Positions 1 through 7,872 of a stretch of 47,172 nucleotides of DNA are shown here, in pieces (within the stretch, counting starts at the first letter, position 1; each line of letters starts with the position of its first letter). Origin of the DNA: Nitrosopumilus sp. (GTDB lineage: Archaea; Thermoproteota; Nitrososphaeria; Nitrososphaerales; Nitrosopumilaceae); assembly GCF_025699255.1 (NCBI RefSeq), contig NZ_JAILWA010000011.1:1-47172 (forward strand). Direction: 5' to 3'. Below the pieces are notes generated by a model, which was not told the origin of the DNA, made no database searches, and saw only the letters and a list, made by a program, of their open reading frames with translations. A program made the translations under genes and the position numbers.

Positions 1-100
1 CTGGTTTTCTTTTCACTGCCTTTTTCTTTGCTACTGTCTTTTTAGCTGGTTTTCTTTTCACTGCCTTTTTCTTTGCTACTGTCTTTTTAGCTGGTTTTCT
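1..100. repeat. 45-bp tandem repeat inside the Lys-rich tail
   Basis: Two identical 45-bp units occupy 1-45 and 46-90, and a third partial unit starts at 91. The unit is a multiple of three and keeps the reading frame, encoding a 15-residue Lys/Ala/Pro module on the minus strand. The array continues beyond the window edge. Confidence 0.9.
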
Positions 101-220
101 CTTTGATGGTGTTTTTGCAATATTTCTTTTCATTGCTTTTAATTCGTTTAATTCTGATTGTATTTTCTTGATTTCTGCAACCATTTCTATTCTAAATGAA
201 TCGTTACTTGTTTCTGACAT
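1..220 (-). CDS. Lys/Ala-rich tail protein (partial, C-terminus beyond the left edge)
   Basis: The start codon ATG lies at 218-220 and the frame stays open to base 1, so only the first 73 residues are visible. Residues 1-30 form an acidic-to-neutral, probably helical segment (MSETSNDSFRIEMVAEIKK, then a Leu/Glu/Lys-rich heptad-like stretch). From about residue 32 the protein is a Lys/Ala/Pro tail built of 15-residue units of the type KRKPAKKTVAKKKAV. Such tails resemble eukaryotic histone H1 tails and bacterial HU-like tails, so nucleic-acid binding or compaction is a reasonable inference, but no fold is recognisable. It lies 47 bp downstream of the antiporter gene on the same strand. The C-terminus and the number of repeats are unknown. 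Confidence 0.8.
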   Translation of the reverse strand, partial: MSETSNDSFRIEMVAEIKKIQSELNELKAMKRNIAKTPSKRKPAKKTVAKKKAVKRKPAKKTVAKKKAVKRKP

Positions 221-267
221 GAATTGAACTGAAGGCTTTTCTATATAATTTAAGATTTATTGATGAA

Positions 268-1518
268 TTATTCTACCTTGTTTTCCATTGTACTGGGAGT
301 TGCATCTCCACTTTTTCTTTGCTCTTTCTTGTATTCTATTTTAAGCCAGATTGGTGTGATGATTGTAGTGACTGCTACCATAATTACAATTGTAGAATAT
401 ACTTCTGATGTTAGAACTCCTGCTGTTACTCCTACTCCTGCAACAATCAATCCCACTTCTCCTCTTGAAATCATCCCAATGCCTACTCTCATTCCCTGAG
501 CTTTATTTTTCAAAAAGAACATTGCAGGTAATCCACATCCGAACAACTTTGTTACAATTGCAACTACGATAATGACTCCACTTAACATCAAAATTTCTAA
601 ATTAACAGCTCTGAGATCTACTTGCGCTCCAATAATTGCAAAGAACAGTGGTGCAAAGATCAATCCTATTTTTCCAATATAATTTTCTACTTTTTCAAAT
701 ACTTTGGTGGTTGACAATGCCATTCCTACTGCAAATGCCCCTACAATCGGTGATAATCCGATAGACCCAGCTAACGCCGCCGCCCCAAAAAACGACGCAG
801 TTGCAATTCCTTCTACACTGCCTTTTGCCTTCCATAATCTTGGTGTAATTATTTTTGGAATGATGACCACTGCCACTACTAACATTATTGCAAAGAATCC
901 TAATACTTGCAAAATTGTAATCATTACTTCTGTGATTTCAATATTATCTACGCCTCCATCTGAACCTGCGATGGATGTGACCACTGATAAGACTGCAATT
1001 GCCAAAATGTCGTCTACTACTGCCGCCCCAATGATGAGTCTAGCTTCCGGTGCTTTGATTTTACCAAATTCACTTAACACTTGAATTGAAATTGCAATAC
1101 TTGTAGCTGTAAGTGCAGTAGCAATTAACATTGACTGCAATGCATCAAATCCAAACATTTGGAATACTGCGAGGCCTGCAAAGAACGGAACTACTACTCC
1201 TAAAGTCCCAACAGTAAATGATGCTTTGCCTCCTTTGAGAAATTCTTTTGGTGTCATTTCTAATCCTGCCATAAACAAAATTACAATTGCTCCCATTTCT
1301 CCTAAAATTTTAATTTCATCGCTAATGTGTAAAAGCTGTTTTCCATCAAGAATGAAAAATTGTCCTAATGCAAATGGACCTACAATCATACCTGCAAGTA
1401 ATTCTCCTAACACAATTGGAAGTTTTAATCTAAGGAAAAGCTCTGCCATCAGCTTTGCTGCAAATAGAAGTATACCTACCCCTATGATTGTCTCAATAAA
1501 ATGTGCCTCTGCTGCCAT
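268..1518 (-). CDS. cation:proton antiporter, CPA2/NapA-Kef type
   Basis: A 416-residue polytopic membrane protein of the monovalent cation:proton antiporter-2 family, expected to exchange Na+ or K+ for H+ across the cytoplasmic membrane. About 12 hydrophobic segments fill residues 8-395, followed by a short hydrophilic tail. The conserved core sits around 135-175 and has adjacent aspartates D169-D170 in a VDD context, the arrangement known from electrogenic NapA/NhaA-type exchangers rather than the QD of KefC. There is no C-terminal RCK/TrkA domain, so it lacks the usual nucleotide-gated regulation of Kef channels. The ATG at 1518 has a good AGGAGA ribosome site just upstream, and a TATA-like CTTATATG lies near 1552. 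The following genes on the minus strand include UspA proteins, suggesting an ion or stress homeostasis neighbourhood. Confidence 0.93.
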   Translation of the reverse strand: MAAEAHFIETIIGVGILLFAAKLMAELFLRLKLPIVLGELLAGMIVGPFALGQFFILDGKQLLHISDEIKILGEMGAIVILFMAGLEMTPKEFLKGGKASFTVGTLGVVVPFFAGLAVFQMFGFDALQSMLIATALTATSIAISIQVLSEFGKIKAPEARLIIGAAVVDDILAIAVLSVVTSIAGSDGGVDNIEITEVMITILQVLGFFAIMLVVAVVIIPKIITPRLWKAKGSVEGIATASFFGAAALAGSIGLSPIVGAFAVGMALSTTKVFEKVENYIGKIGLIFAPLFFAIIGAQVDLRAVNLEILMLSGVIIVVAIVTKLFGCGLPAMFFLKNKAQGMRVGIGMISRGEVGLIVAGVGVTAGVLTSEVYSTIVIMVAVTTIITPIWLKIEYKKEQRKSGDATPSTMENKVE

Positions 1519-1533
1519 CTTCTCCTGATAAAT

Positions 1534-1547
1534 ACAGAAAATTCTGT
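1534..1547 (-). promoter_or_regulatory. inverted repeat between TATA and antiporter start
   Basis: ACAGAA (1534-1539) and TTCTGT (1542-1547) are perfect 6-bp arms separated by two bases. They lie between the TATA-like element near 1552 and the AGGAGA ribosome site at about 1521-1526. This is where an archaeal repressor would block transcription. No cognate regulator is evident, and short AT-rich repeats arise by chance. Confidence 0.3.
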
Positions 1548-1607
1548 CATATAAGGTGATATCGTGTGAAAAATGATTTTTTTGTTGTTAAATTAACCCC
1601 TGACTTT

Positions 1608-2054
1608 TTATCTTACAATTAAAACAGGAATTTTTGATCTTTGAACAACTCCGTTTGCTACACTTCCTAGAATTAATTTGTCTAATCCTGTTCTGCCGTG
1701 AGATCCCATTACAATCAAATCCATTTGGGTCTGTTTTGTAAATGAAAGAATTTTTTTCATTGGATGATCAGTAATTAATATTTTTGAAGTCATTGAAATC
1801 TTTTGTTTCTTTGCAATGGCTTCTAATTTTGATATGTCTCGTGATATTTTTTCCTTAAATTTCTGTACCTGTTTTTGATTGCTTAAAGATAGGTCTTTTC
1901 CAAAAAGACTACCGTTAATTTTTTCAATACATGTGACTAGAATTAATTTTGCTTTGTATTTTCCTGCTAAATCTAATGCTGTATTGAATGCATGTTTTGA
2001 ATTAATGGAACCATCATAAGGTACTGCGATTTTCTTAATCTTCATTTTTTTCAT
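1608..2054 (-). CDS. universal stress protein, ATP-binding UspA type
   Basis: A 148-residue single-domain Usp protein with the alpha/beta Rossmann-like fold of the UspA family. The N-terminal strand IKKIAVPYDGS carries the conserved Asp (D14) that contacts adenine. The C-terminal motif G117-x2-G120-x9-G130-S131 is the complete ATP-binding signature, so it should belong to the ATP-binding subgroup that responds to starvation, redox or energy stress. A second Usp lies at 4034-4471 in the same orientation, with a CNNM/CBS protein and a PAC2 protein in between. The start could also be the internal Met at residue 4. The exact stress signal cannot be read from sequence. Confidence 0.93.
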   Translation of the reverse strand: MKKMKIKKIAVPYDGSINSKHAFNTALDLAGKYKAKLILVTCIEKINGSLFGKDLSLSNQKQVQKFKEKISRDISKLEAIAKKQKISMTSKILITDHPMKKILSFTKQTQMDLIVMGSHGRTGLDKLILGSVANGVVQRSKIPVLIVR

Positions 2055-2132
2055 AATGTGATCTTCTCTTTACACGAATATAGAAGTTTTTGAAAGTATG
2101 TTTTTTGTAAAATTAAATGTATTAAATCAATA

Positions 2133-3122
2133 TTATCGTACATCTCCTGCAATATCTCCTACAATTTCTTCTAAAAGATCTTCGATGGTGATTATTCCTT
2201 CAAGCCTTTCATTATCGTCTAAAACAACTGCTAAGTGACTATCATTTTTTTTCAATTCTACAAACAAATCACTTATTTTTTCAGTAGAATAAACAAAAAA
2301 TGGTTTTCTGGCAATTGTTCCAATTTTTGTTTTTGAATATTCTTTTTCAGGAATTTTTGTAATGTCCCAAATATGTAACACTCCTACAATATTATCGAGA
2401 GTTTTAGAATAAACTGGTATTCTAGAAAATTCTTTTGCTTTAATCAATGAAAACATATCTGACAGCATACTGTTGTCATCTAATGAAAAAATATCTTGTT
2501 TAGGAGTCATTACTTCTATTATTGGTTTATCGTCAAACTCTAGAGCTTTCTTTACTAATGTGTGCTCTTCTTTTTCAATAGCTTTTTCTGATAATCCTAA
2601 ATCTACAACTTCCTTGATATCTTCTTCTGTGATTGGTTTTGGATAAGAATTTCCTCCAATAGATTTTAAAAATAATTTTGTCAATTTTTCTAAAAACCAA
2701 ACAAATGGGTACATAACATAAGTAAACACAAGAAGAAATTTGCTAAATCGCAAAGCCATTTTTTCAGATTGTATGTGTGAATATGATTTTGGAAATATTT
2801 CTCCAAAAATCAAAATTATAAAAGTCATTATTCCTATGGCGATACCTACTCCTTGACTTCCTGCTAGTTTGATTGCGACATCTGCAGCAAGAACTGAAGA
2901 AGCTACGTTAACCAAGGTGTTTCCTAAATTAACGCTAGATGTCATGAGGCTGGGATTTGATTTGAGTTTGTAGAGTGAAGATGACCCTGGAATTTTTTTA
3001 CGATAGCATCTCATGACTTTTGAGCGTCTTGTACCTACTATAGCAATCTCAAGACCACTAAAAATAGCATACATTCCTATCAGAATCACGATGGAAATTA
3101 TCTCAATGATGATTAAATCCAA
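2133..3122 (-). CDS. CNNM/DUF21 transmembrane protein with paired CBS domains
   Basis: A 329-residue protein of the hemolysin C/CorC/CNNM family. An N-terminal DUF21 region (about residues 1-175) has three to four transmembrane helices, the first around 5-27, with more at about 75-110 and 130-150. It is followed by two CBS modules at about 205-260 and 270-325, ending with the typical acidic motif EDLLEEIVGDI. Family members transport or sense Mg2+/Co2+ (CorC, CNNM) or Na+, with CBS pairs binding adenine nucleotides. The bacterial C-terminal CorC_HlyC domain is absent, so this is the short form. It sits between two Usp genes, in keeping with nucleotide-sensing and ion functions. The substrate is not deducible. 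Confidence 0.88.
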   Translation of the reverse strand: MDLIIIEIISIVILIGMYAIFSGLEIAIVGTRRSKVMRCYRKKIPGSSSLYKLKSNPSLMTSSVNLGNTLVNVASSVLAADVAIKLAGSQGVGIAIGIMTFIILIFGEIFPKSYSHIQSEKMALRFSKFLLVFTYVMYPFVWFLEKLTKLFLKSIGGNSYPKPITEEDIKEVVDLGLSEKAIEKEEHTLVKKALEFDDKPIIEVMTPKQDIFSLDDNSMLSDMFSLIKAKEFSRIPVYSKTLDNIVGVLHIWDITKIPEKEYSKTKIGTIARKPFFVYSTEKISDLFVELKKNDSHLAVVLDDNERLEGIITIEDLLEEIVGDIAGDVR

Positions 3123-3222
3123 TTAAAAATTAACATGTCCCTTAGAAGTTAAATGATTTTTAGAATTCCATTTTTGATAATAATGCATATCTGATCTTTT
3201 GAATATTTTTTTTATTGCTTGC

Positions 3223-3930
3223 TTATGCTACTCCTGGAGGAACAGATGCTGCAGATTCAGATGTATTTTCAAAATATTTTTTAGTTTGCTCAATTAATTT
3301 TTGATTTTCTTTGTTTATTTTCTCTAATCTCTCTTCAAATTTTTCAGTTTCCACTTTAACATTGATGATATCTGTAAGTGTTTTGATGGATTTTATTATG
3401 GCATCATCATCAGGCAACATCATTCTACAAGTGGTATATAGTATGATGCTTGGTATTTCAAAATTTTTTAATGCTGAAATAACACTTGCATCGGCACCAA
3501 GAATTGCTCCATTGGGAATTAGTGGTAGATTGTATTTGTCTAAAAGACTTTTTGAAATTTTATTAGCTGCTAAACCATATGATACTGGTTCTATTTTGTA
3601 ATTTTGATCTACTTCTAATCCTCGTGGAATAATTATTTTTTTGATGTCATTGTTTTTTGCAAATTCTATTGATTTTGTTATTAGATCATATGTAGAAATA
3701 GGATTCAAAGGAATGGTGGACAAAATTGCATAAATGTTGTCTTTTTTGTATGTGCGAACTGGTCCATAGATCTCCCCTTTTTTGATTACATATGATGGTG
3801 ATATTTTTGTAAACTCAAGTTCTCCTATATCCTCCATTTGTAATTGTGATACTAGATAAGAAATGGCAAAAGCTCCTACTAATTCTGCGCTCGGAAAAGC
3901 TATGATTAACACTTTTTCATCTGAATTCAT
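3223..3930 (-). CDS. PAC2 family protein (proteasome-assembly-chaperone-like)
   Basis: A 235-residue PAC2-family protein. The first ~190 residues fit the family: an N-terminal strand with VLIIAFPSAELVGAFAISYL, a central block SPSYVIKKGEIYGPVRTY, and a later GANASVISA-like segment reading ILGADASVISALKNF. The C-terminal 45 residues are charged and probably coiled coil, ending in Ala/Pro. Archaeal PAC2 proteins (PbaA/PbaB type) act with or near the 20S proteasome. A second PAC2 protein lies at 5608-6333, with purM and a Usp gene between them, and the pair could form a heteromer as PAC1-PAC2 does. Partner and target are inferred from the family only. Confidence 0.85.
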   Translation of the reverse strand: MNSDEKVLIIAFPSAELVGAFAISYLVSQLQMEDIGELEFTKISPSYVIKKGEIYGPVRTYKKDNIYAILSTIPLNPISTYDLITKSIEFAKNNDIKKIIIPRGLEVDQNYKIEPVSYGLAANKISKSLLDKYNLPLIPNGAILGADASVISALKNFEIPSIILYTTCRMMLPDDDAIIKSIKTLTDIINVKVETEKFEERLEKINKENQKLIEQTKKYFENTSESAASVPPGVA

Positions 3931-4033
3931 GTCTGTTTATCAAATGAAAAATCAAAATAAATCACAATAACTTGATTTTCACTTATGATTTTCATTCATT
4001 AATAAAATATTTCAAAATAGAATGATATTTTTT

Positions 4034-4471
4034 CTATTTTGTTGGTTTGACTATTAATACTGGGCATTTTGCTTTTGTTACTACTTGAGATGCAACACTG
4101 CCAAGCACCATTTTTTTAAAACCTGATCTTCCATGAGATCCCATTATTATCAAATCCATGTTGTTGTTGTCTGCAAAAGAAAGGATGCCTTCTGAATTTG
4201 ATGGATTATGAACTATTTCAACTGAAATTGGAATGTTTTCCACCATATGAGAGTTTTTAATTTCATTCAAATTTTCTTTTGCTTTGTTTTCTGATTCATC
4301 ATGTACTTCTTGAGCTCGTGTCCAAGACATGTTTGATGTATCTATATCACTTCCAATCACAGTCAATAGTGTGAGTTTTGACTCAAATTTTTTTGCGATT
4401 TCTATTGCTTTTTCAAATGCAATATCTCCAAAATTTGTAAAATCATAAGGAACTAGAATATTTTTTGTCAT
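4034..4471 (-). CDS. universal stress protein, ATP-binding UspA type (second copy)
   Basis: A 145-residue Usp protein starting MTKNILVPYDFTNFG. The ATP-binding signature is complete: G111-x2-G114-x9-G124-S125, followed by the final beta strand CPVLIVKPTK. It is clearly divergent from the Usp at 1608-2054, with a different central region, so it is a separate paralogue rather than a recent duplicate. The gene lies about 60 bp downstream of purM on the same strand and could be read through from it. Function beyond nucleotide-dependent stress signalling is not known. Confidence 0.93.
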   Translation of the reverse strand: MTKNILVPYDFTNFGDIAFEKAIEIAKKFESKLTLLTVIGSDIDTSNMSWTRAQEVHDESENKAKENLNEIKNSHMVENIPISVEIVHNPSNSEGILSFADNNNMDLIIMGSHGRSGFKKMVLGSVASQVVTKAKCPVLIVKPTK

Positions 4472-4535
4472 AATGTTATGCTGTGAAGTTTATAATTAAA
4501 CTAATTGAAAATTCTTATGCTTGGAGACATTTTAT

Positions 4536-5558
4536 CTAGGCAATTTTTACAGAGTTTACAAAAACTCCTTTCTTTGAAACAATTTGTCCTATTTCTTGAC
4601 TTTTGATCTTGTGTTTTTTAAAAATGGCATTTATTTTTGGTGTTTGATCTTTTGATGCAACAACACAAAAACCTACTCCCATGTTAAACGTCTTGTACAT
4701 TTCTTCTGCTTTTACTCCTTGCTCTTCTATCAGTTTCATGATTGGTGGAATTTTAGGTAATGAATCAATTTCATATCCTATGTTTTTCAGGCGTAATAAT
4801 TTAGTAAATGCCCCTCCTGTAATGTGTGCAAATCCATTGATTTTACATTTTTGATTAATCTCAAGAACTGGTTTTGTGTAAATTTCAGTTGGTTTTAGTA
4901 ATGCCTCTCCAATAACTCCTACTCCTTTCACTTTGTCTTTTACTGAATATTTTGTTAATAGTGCCTTTCGCGCAAGTGAATATCCATTTGAATGAATCCC
5001 TGTACTGCTTGCCCCGATAATTACATCTCCTGCTTTGATTTTGTTTCCAAGAACCATTTCTTTTTTATCTAACAATCCTACGACCATTCCTGCTAAATCA
5101 AATGCAAAACCTTTTCCTTCTATCACATCTGGCATTATTGCAGTCTCTCCTCCGACAATTGGCATTGCTGATTTTTTTGCACCTGTGACCAAACCTTCTA
5201 CGATTTTTTTAAAAATTGTCACATCATTTTTGTTTGCAGCAATATAATCTACAAATGAAACTGGGGTTGCTCCAATACAGATTATGTCATTAACATTCAT
5301 TGCAACACAATCAATTCCTATTGTGTTGTATTTTTTCATCATGTTTGCAATTACTACTTTGGTCCCTACTCCATCAGTATGTGTAGCTAAAAGTTTTCCT
5401 CCTGGAATTTCTACAATTCCTGCATAATGACCAAAACCATGTGCCATCTTAGCTTTTTTCTGTAACTTGTGAGTCGATTCTATTAATTTTCCAATTGCCT
5501 TTTGACTCTGTTTAATTTTAGAAATATCTACACCTGCTTTTTTGTAGGTTAAAGCCAT
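4536..5558 (-). CDS. purM: phosphoribosylformylglycinamidine cyclo-ligase
   Basis: PurM (AIR synthetase), the ATP-dependent enzyme that closes the imidazole ring of 5-aminoimidazole ribonucleotide in de novo purine synthesis. At 340 residues it has the normal family length. Visible signatures are the N-terminal YKKAGVDI start, HTDGVGTKVVIA around residues 60-70, the MNVNDIICIGATPVSFVDY block near 107-125, GGETAIMPDVIEGKGFAF near 155-175, and GIHSNGYSLAR near 205. It lies between two PAC2-family genes and beside a Usp gene, all minus strand; no other purine gene is in the window. The ATG at 5558 agrees with the conserved N-terminus. Confidence 0.97.
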   Translation of the reverse strand: MALTYKKAGVDISKIKQSQKAIGKLIESTHKLQKKAKMAHGFGHYAGIVEIPGGKLLATHTDGVGTKVVIANMMKKYNTIGIDCVAMNVNDIICIGATPVSFVDYIAANKNDVTIFKKIVEGLVTGAKKSAMPIVGGETAIMPDVIEGKGFAFDLAGMVVGLLDKKEMVLGNKIKAGDVIIGASSTGIHSNGYSLARKALLTKYSVKDKVKGVGVIGEALLKPTEIYTKPVLEINQKCKINGFAHITGGAFTKLLRLKNIGYEIDSLPKIPPIMKLIEEQGVKAEEMYKTFNMGVGFCVVASKDQTPKINAIFKKHKIKSQEIGQIVSKKGVFVNSVKIA

Positions 5559-5607
5559 AGTTTGTTGCGTATCTGATATGAATAAAAGAATTTGCTTGCT
5601 ATTTCGA

Positions 5608-6333
5608 TCACATGTACATTCCAGCTATCTCTTCTCTATGCTCCACATATTTTTGAGATAATTCACTAAATTCTGAATGTATTCTGTCTTTCTCTTTTTG
5701 GAGATCTGATGTGTCGATTTTCATATCATAAAACCGATTTAATGCTTCAATTAAGGTAGATGCTGCTGCTGAATCCGGCGCTTCTTTGTTGGCTTTTGCT
5801 AGTAATGTTAACCCCTGAATCTCTCTTACTAGACATTCATTTAGTATCCCTCCTGGAATGCCTGTAATGAATCCTTGAGGAATCATGCTGATATTTTTGT
5901 CCGCCATAGTCCTTACCAAATCCTCTTCTGCGGCACAATATGCTTTATCATCATGCTCTGTGCTTGCTACTCCGTCAAGAATTACAATTTCTTTGGATCC
6001 TTTTTGTGCTGCCCAATCTAAAATTGATGAAACCAGAGAATACAACCCTTCCATTCTTAAAGTAATTTCACAAATTATTGCACAAACTGTCCCTTCTTTG
6101 TTTGCATAAAATCTGAACGGATGACGTAATCTTCCTCTCATGAATACTGTTGACGGTGGTAAATATTTTGATCTCATTACTGCTATTTCTTCCATGTTTA
6201 GTTCTGAAATAATATGATTAATTGACACTGGACCTACTAATCCTGCACCCACAAACCCTGCAAAAATTATCGGACTCTTCAACTCCGTCTTTTTTAATTC
6301 AAAGACTTCGGCTTCGGGAAATTCTTTTGCCAC
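5608..6333 (-). CDS. PAC2 family protein (second copy)
   Basis: A 241-residue PAC2-family protein, closer to the archaeal consensus than the copy at 3223-3930. Recognisable parts are PIIFAGFVGAGLVGPVSINHI near residue 25, STVFMRGRLRHPFRFY near 62-77, and IPQGFITGIPGGILNECL near 155-172. The last ~40 residues are a charged helical segment. The family includes the archaeal proteasome-associated chaperones PbaA/PbaB and eukaryotic PAC1/PAC2. It lies just upstream of purM (49 bp gap) and just downstream of a winged-helix regulator on the same strand. Whether it binds the proteasome is inference. Confidence 0.88.
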   Translation of the reverse strand: MAKEFPEAEVFELKKTELKSPIIFAGFVGAGLVGPVSINHIISELNMEEIAVMRSKYLPPSTVFMRGRLRHPFRFYANKEGTVCAIICEITLRMEGLYSLVSSILDWAAQKGSKEIVILDGVASTEHDDKAYCAAEEDLVRTMADKNISMIPQGFITGIPGGILNECLVREIQGLTLLAKANKEAPDSAAASTLIEALNRFYDMKIDTSDLQKEKDRIHSEFSELSQKYVEHREEIAGMYM

Positions 6334-6380
6334 TGTTTACGTCGATTTACTCTATCTAATTATCTTTTAGTTGATCTAGT

Positions 6381-6737
6381 TCAACATACATAGTCGTTTT
6401 TTTGCATGAACAAATTTAGCATAACTCTTCCTTTGTCTGTAATTGTGTAAATTACATTTGCTCCTACTGCTTCCTTTTTGATAAAATTGTAATCTACACA
6501 CAAGTGTAAATAATTTAAAAATGATTTTTTCATTCTGATCTTTGATTTTGAATACAAATCCGAAAATGTCATAGGATTCCCTCTTAATTGATATAATAAT
6601 TTCAATAAAGACAACGTACTGTAATCCTTTGTTCTTGCTTTTACTGCATCAAGAATTTGTTCATCTCTATGTATGATAAAATCCTCAAATTGGTCTGCCA
6701 CTTCTAGTGGCACATAGGTCAATCTTGCTCGCATCAT
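6381..6737 (-). CDS. winged-helix transcriptional regulator, probably self-regulated
   Basis: A 118-residue protein with an archaeal winged-helix (PadR/ArsR-like) fold. A helical segment of residues 12-33 is followed by a helix-turn-helix around 40-80 (STLSLLKLLYQLRGNPMTFSDLYSKSKIRMKKSF) and a wing ending in VIYTITDKGRVMLNLF. No metal- or ligand-binding motif is visible. The gene appears leaderless: a TATA-like CTAATAAGG sits about 26 nt upstream of the ATG at 6737, and a perfect 7+7 inverted repeat lies exactly between TATA and start. That layout is typical of an autorepressor. It is divergent from the Na+/Ca2+ exchanger at 6918 and upstream of a PAC2 gene. Target genes beyond itself are unknown. 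Confidence 0.82.
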   Translation of the reverse strand: MMRARLTYVPLEVADQFEDFIIHRDEQILDAVKARTKDYSTLSLLKLLYQLRGNPMTFSDLYSKSKIRMKKSFLNYLHLCVDYNFIKKEAVGANVIYTITDKGRVMLNLFMQKNDYVC

Positions 6738-6753
6738 ACCGTATAGTACGGTA
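6737..6753 (-). promoter_or_regulatory. perfect inverted repeat, likely operator of the winged-helix gene
   Basis: TACCGTA (6737-6743), spacer TAG and TACGGTA (6747-6753) form a perfect palindrome with 7-nt arms. It begins at the first base of the start codon and extends towards the TATA-like element at 6759-6767. A dimeric winged-helix protein bound here would block transcription initiation. It is the most GC-rich patch of this AT-rich intergenic region. Confidence 0.6.
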
Positions 6754-6758
6754 CATTA

Positions 6759-6767
6759 CCTTATTAG
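6759..6767 (-). promoter_or_regulatory. TATA-like element of the winged-helix gene
   Basis: On the minus strand this reads CTAATAAGG, centred about 26 nt upstream of the ATG at 6737. The spacing predicts a transcript starting at or next to the start codon, that is, a leaderless mRNA. Confidence 0.45.
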
Positions 6768-6888
6768 TCTTTAACTTGAGCTTTGTTGATCTTTTCAGCT
6801 GGTTTTTTTACACCTAATCGTGCCTAGATCGCTATTTTTAGAATTAGCTTGAATTGTTTGAATTGTGAAATTATAGTATATCATCTGA

Positions 6889-6894
6889 TTTAAA
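6889..6894 (+). promoter_or_regulatory. TATA box of the Na+/Ca2+ exchanger
   Basis: TTTAAA is centred 26.5 nt upstream of the GTG at 6918. This supports both the GTG start and a leaderless transcript. Another AT-rich block (TTATAGTATAT) lies slightly further upstream. Confidence 0.45.
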
Positions 6895-6917
6895 CAGCCA
6901 GCATCCAAAATTCCCTT

Positions 6918-7853
6918 GTGGAAATTGCAATAAGTGCCATACTGACTGTAGTTGGATTAATCATGTTGTGTTTTGGTGGAAATTGGTTAGTAAATGGTGG
7001 TGTTGCAATTGCAAAAAAATTTCGTATTAGTAATCTTGTAATTGGTATGACCATTGTTGCATATGGTACTTCCACTCCTGAACTTGCTGCAAGTGTTGCA
7101 GCTGCCGGAGAGCATAGTGCAATAATTCTTGGAAATATTATTGGAAGCAACATTGCAAATGTTGGAATGGTAATTGGTGCTGCAGCAATACTTGTCCCTC
7201 TTGCTGTAAGTAAATCTGTTTTAAAAAAAGAAATTCCTATAATGTTAGGCGTTTCAATATTTTTAATTTTACTTTCAGTTGATGGTGAGCTCTCACAATA
7301 TGATGGTGTACTGTTACTATCTGGTTTGGGAATCTTTGGATATTTTACATACAAGGATGCAATAAAACAACGAGCAGAAAATAAGGATATTGTTCCTCCT
7401 AACACAAATAATGTTTATCTAAAATCTGTAGGATTAATTGGTATTGGTGTTGTTCTTTTGTATGTTGGTGCAATACTTACAGTTGATAATGCAGTAGTTT
7501 TGGCAAAAGAATTTGGCTTGTCCGAAAAAATAATTGGATTGACTGTTATTGCAATTGGAACCTCTCTTCCAGAATTAATAACATCGATTATTGCAATTAG
7601 AAAAGGTCATGCTGATATTGGTGTTGGAAATATTATTGGAAGCAACATCTACAATATCTTGATGATCATGGGTGTGGGTGCAGCTCTTGGTGGGGTGATG
7701 GTTGGAGTTGATGTTTATGTTGATTATGCTGTTATGATAATCTTTAGCTTATCACTATTGATTGCATTAAAAACTAAGATTATTGGTAAAACTATGGGGG
7801 TCTGTCTTGCAATTGGTTATGCTGCGTATCTTGTAATTACGTTTTTCAAGTAA
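6918..7853 (+). CDS. calcium/sodium antiporter, CaCA family (YrbG-like)
   Basis: A 311-residue membrane exchanger of the Ca2+:cation antiporter superfamily. Ten to eleven transmembrane helices are arranged as two inverted halves, each with an alpha repeat. The first is IVAYGTSTPELAASVAA (about residues 44-60) followed by GNIIGSNIANVG. The second is VIAIGTSLPELITSIIA (about 211-227) followed by GNIIGSNIYNI. The acidic residues in the two TPEL/LPEL motifs coordinate the cation. It probably exports Ca2+ in exchange for Na+ or H+. The start is GTG, with a well-placed TATA box predicting a leaderless mRNA. The gene is convergent with pmbA, the stops being only about 20 bp apart. Confidence 0.95.
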   Translation: MEIAISAILTVVGLIMLCFGGNWLVNGGVAIAKKFRISNLVIGMTIVAYGTSTPELAASVAAAGEHSAIILGNIIGSNIANVGMVIGAAAILVPLAVSKSVLKKEIPIMLGVSIFLILLSVDGELSQYDGVLLLSGLGIFGYFTYKDAIKQRAENKDIVPPNTNNVYLKSVGLIGIGVVLLYVGAILTVDNAVVLAKEFGLSEKIIGLTVIAIGTSLPELITSIIAIRKGHADIGVGNIIGSNIYNILMIMGVGAALGGVMVGVDVYVDYAVMIIFSLSLLIALKTKIIGKTMGVCLAIGYAAYLVITFFK

Positions 7854-7869
7854 TTTGTGCCTAAATTAC
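7850..7869. terminator. short hairpin between convergent exchanger and pmbA genes
   Basis: GTAATTT (7850-7856) and AAATTAC (7863-7869) form a 7-bp stem with a 6-nt loop. The stem includes the stop codon of the exchanger and abuts the end of pmbA. As archaeal termination depends mainly on U-tracts, the hairpin may instead protect 3' ends. Confidence 0.3.
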
Positions 7870-7872
7870 AAG

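Noticed and set aside
1-100. The 45-bp repeats as a CRISPR array
   Set aside because: The units are directly abutting, without spacers, and encode an in-frame Lys-rich tail.
704-1084. A 126-residue plus-strand frame rich in Thr/Ala/Pro, and the similar frames at 260-499 and 1226-1528
   Set aside because: They are antisense shadows of the antiporter gene; their composition mirrors its Gly/Ala/Val/Ile codons.
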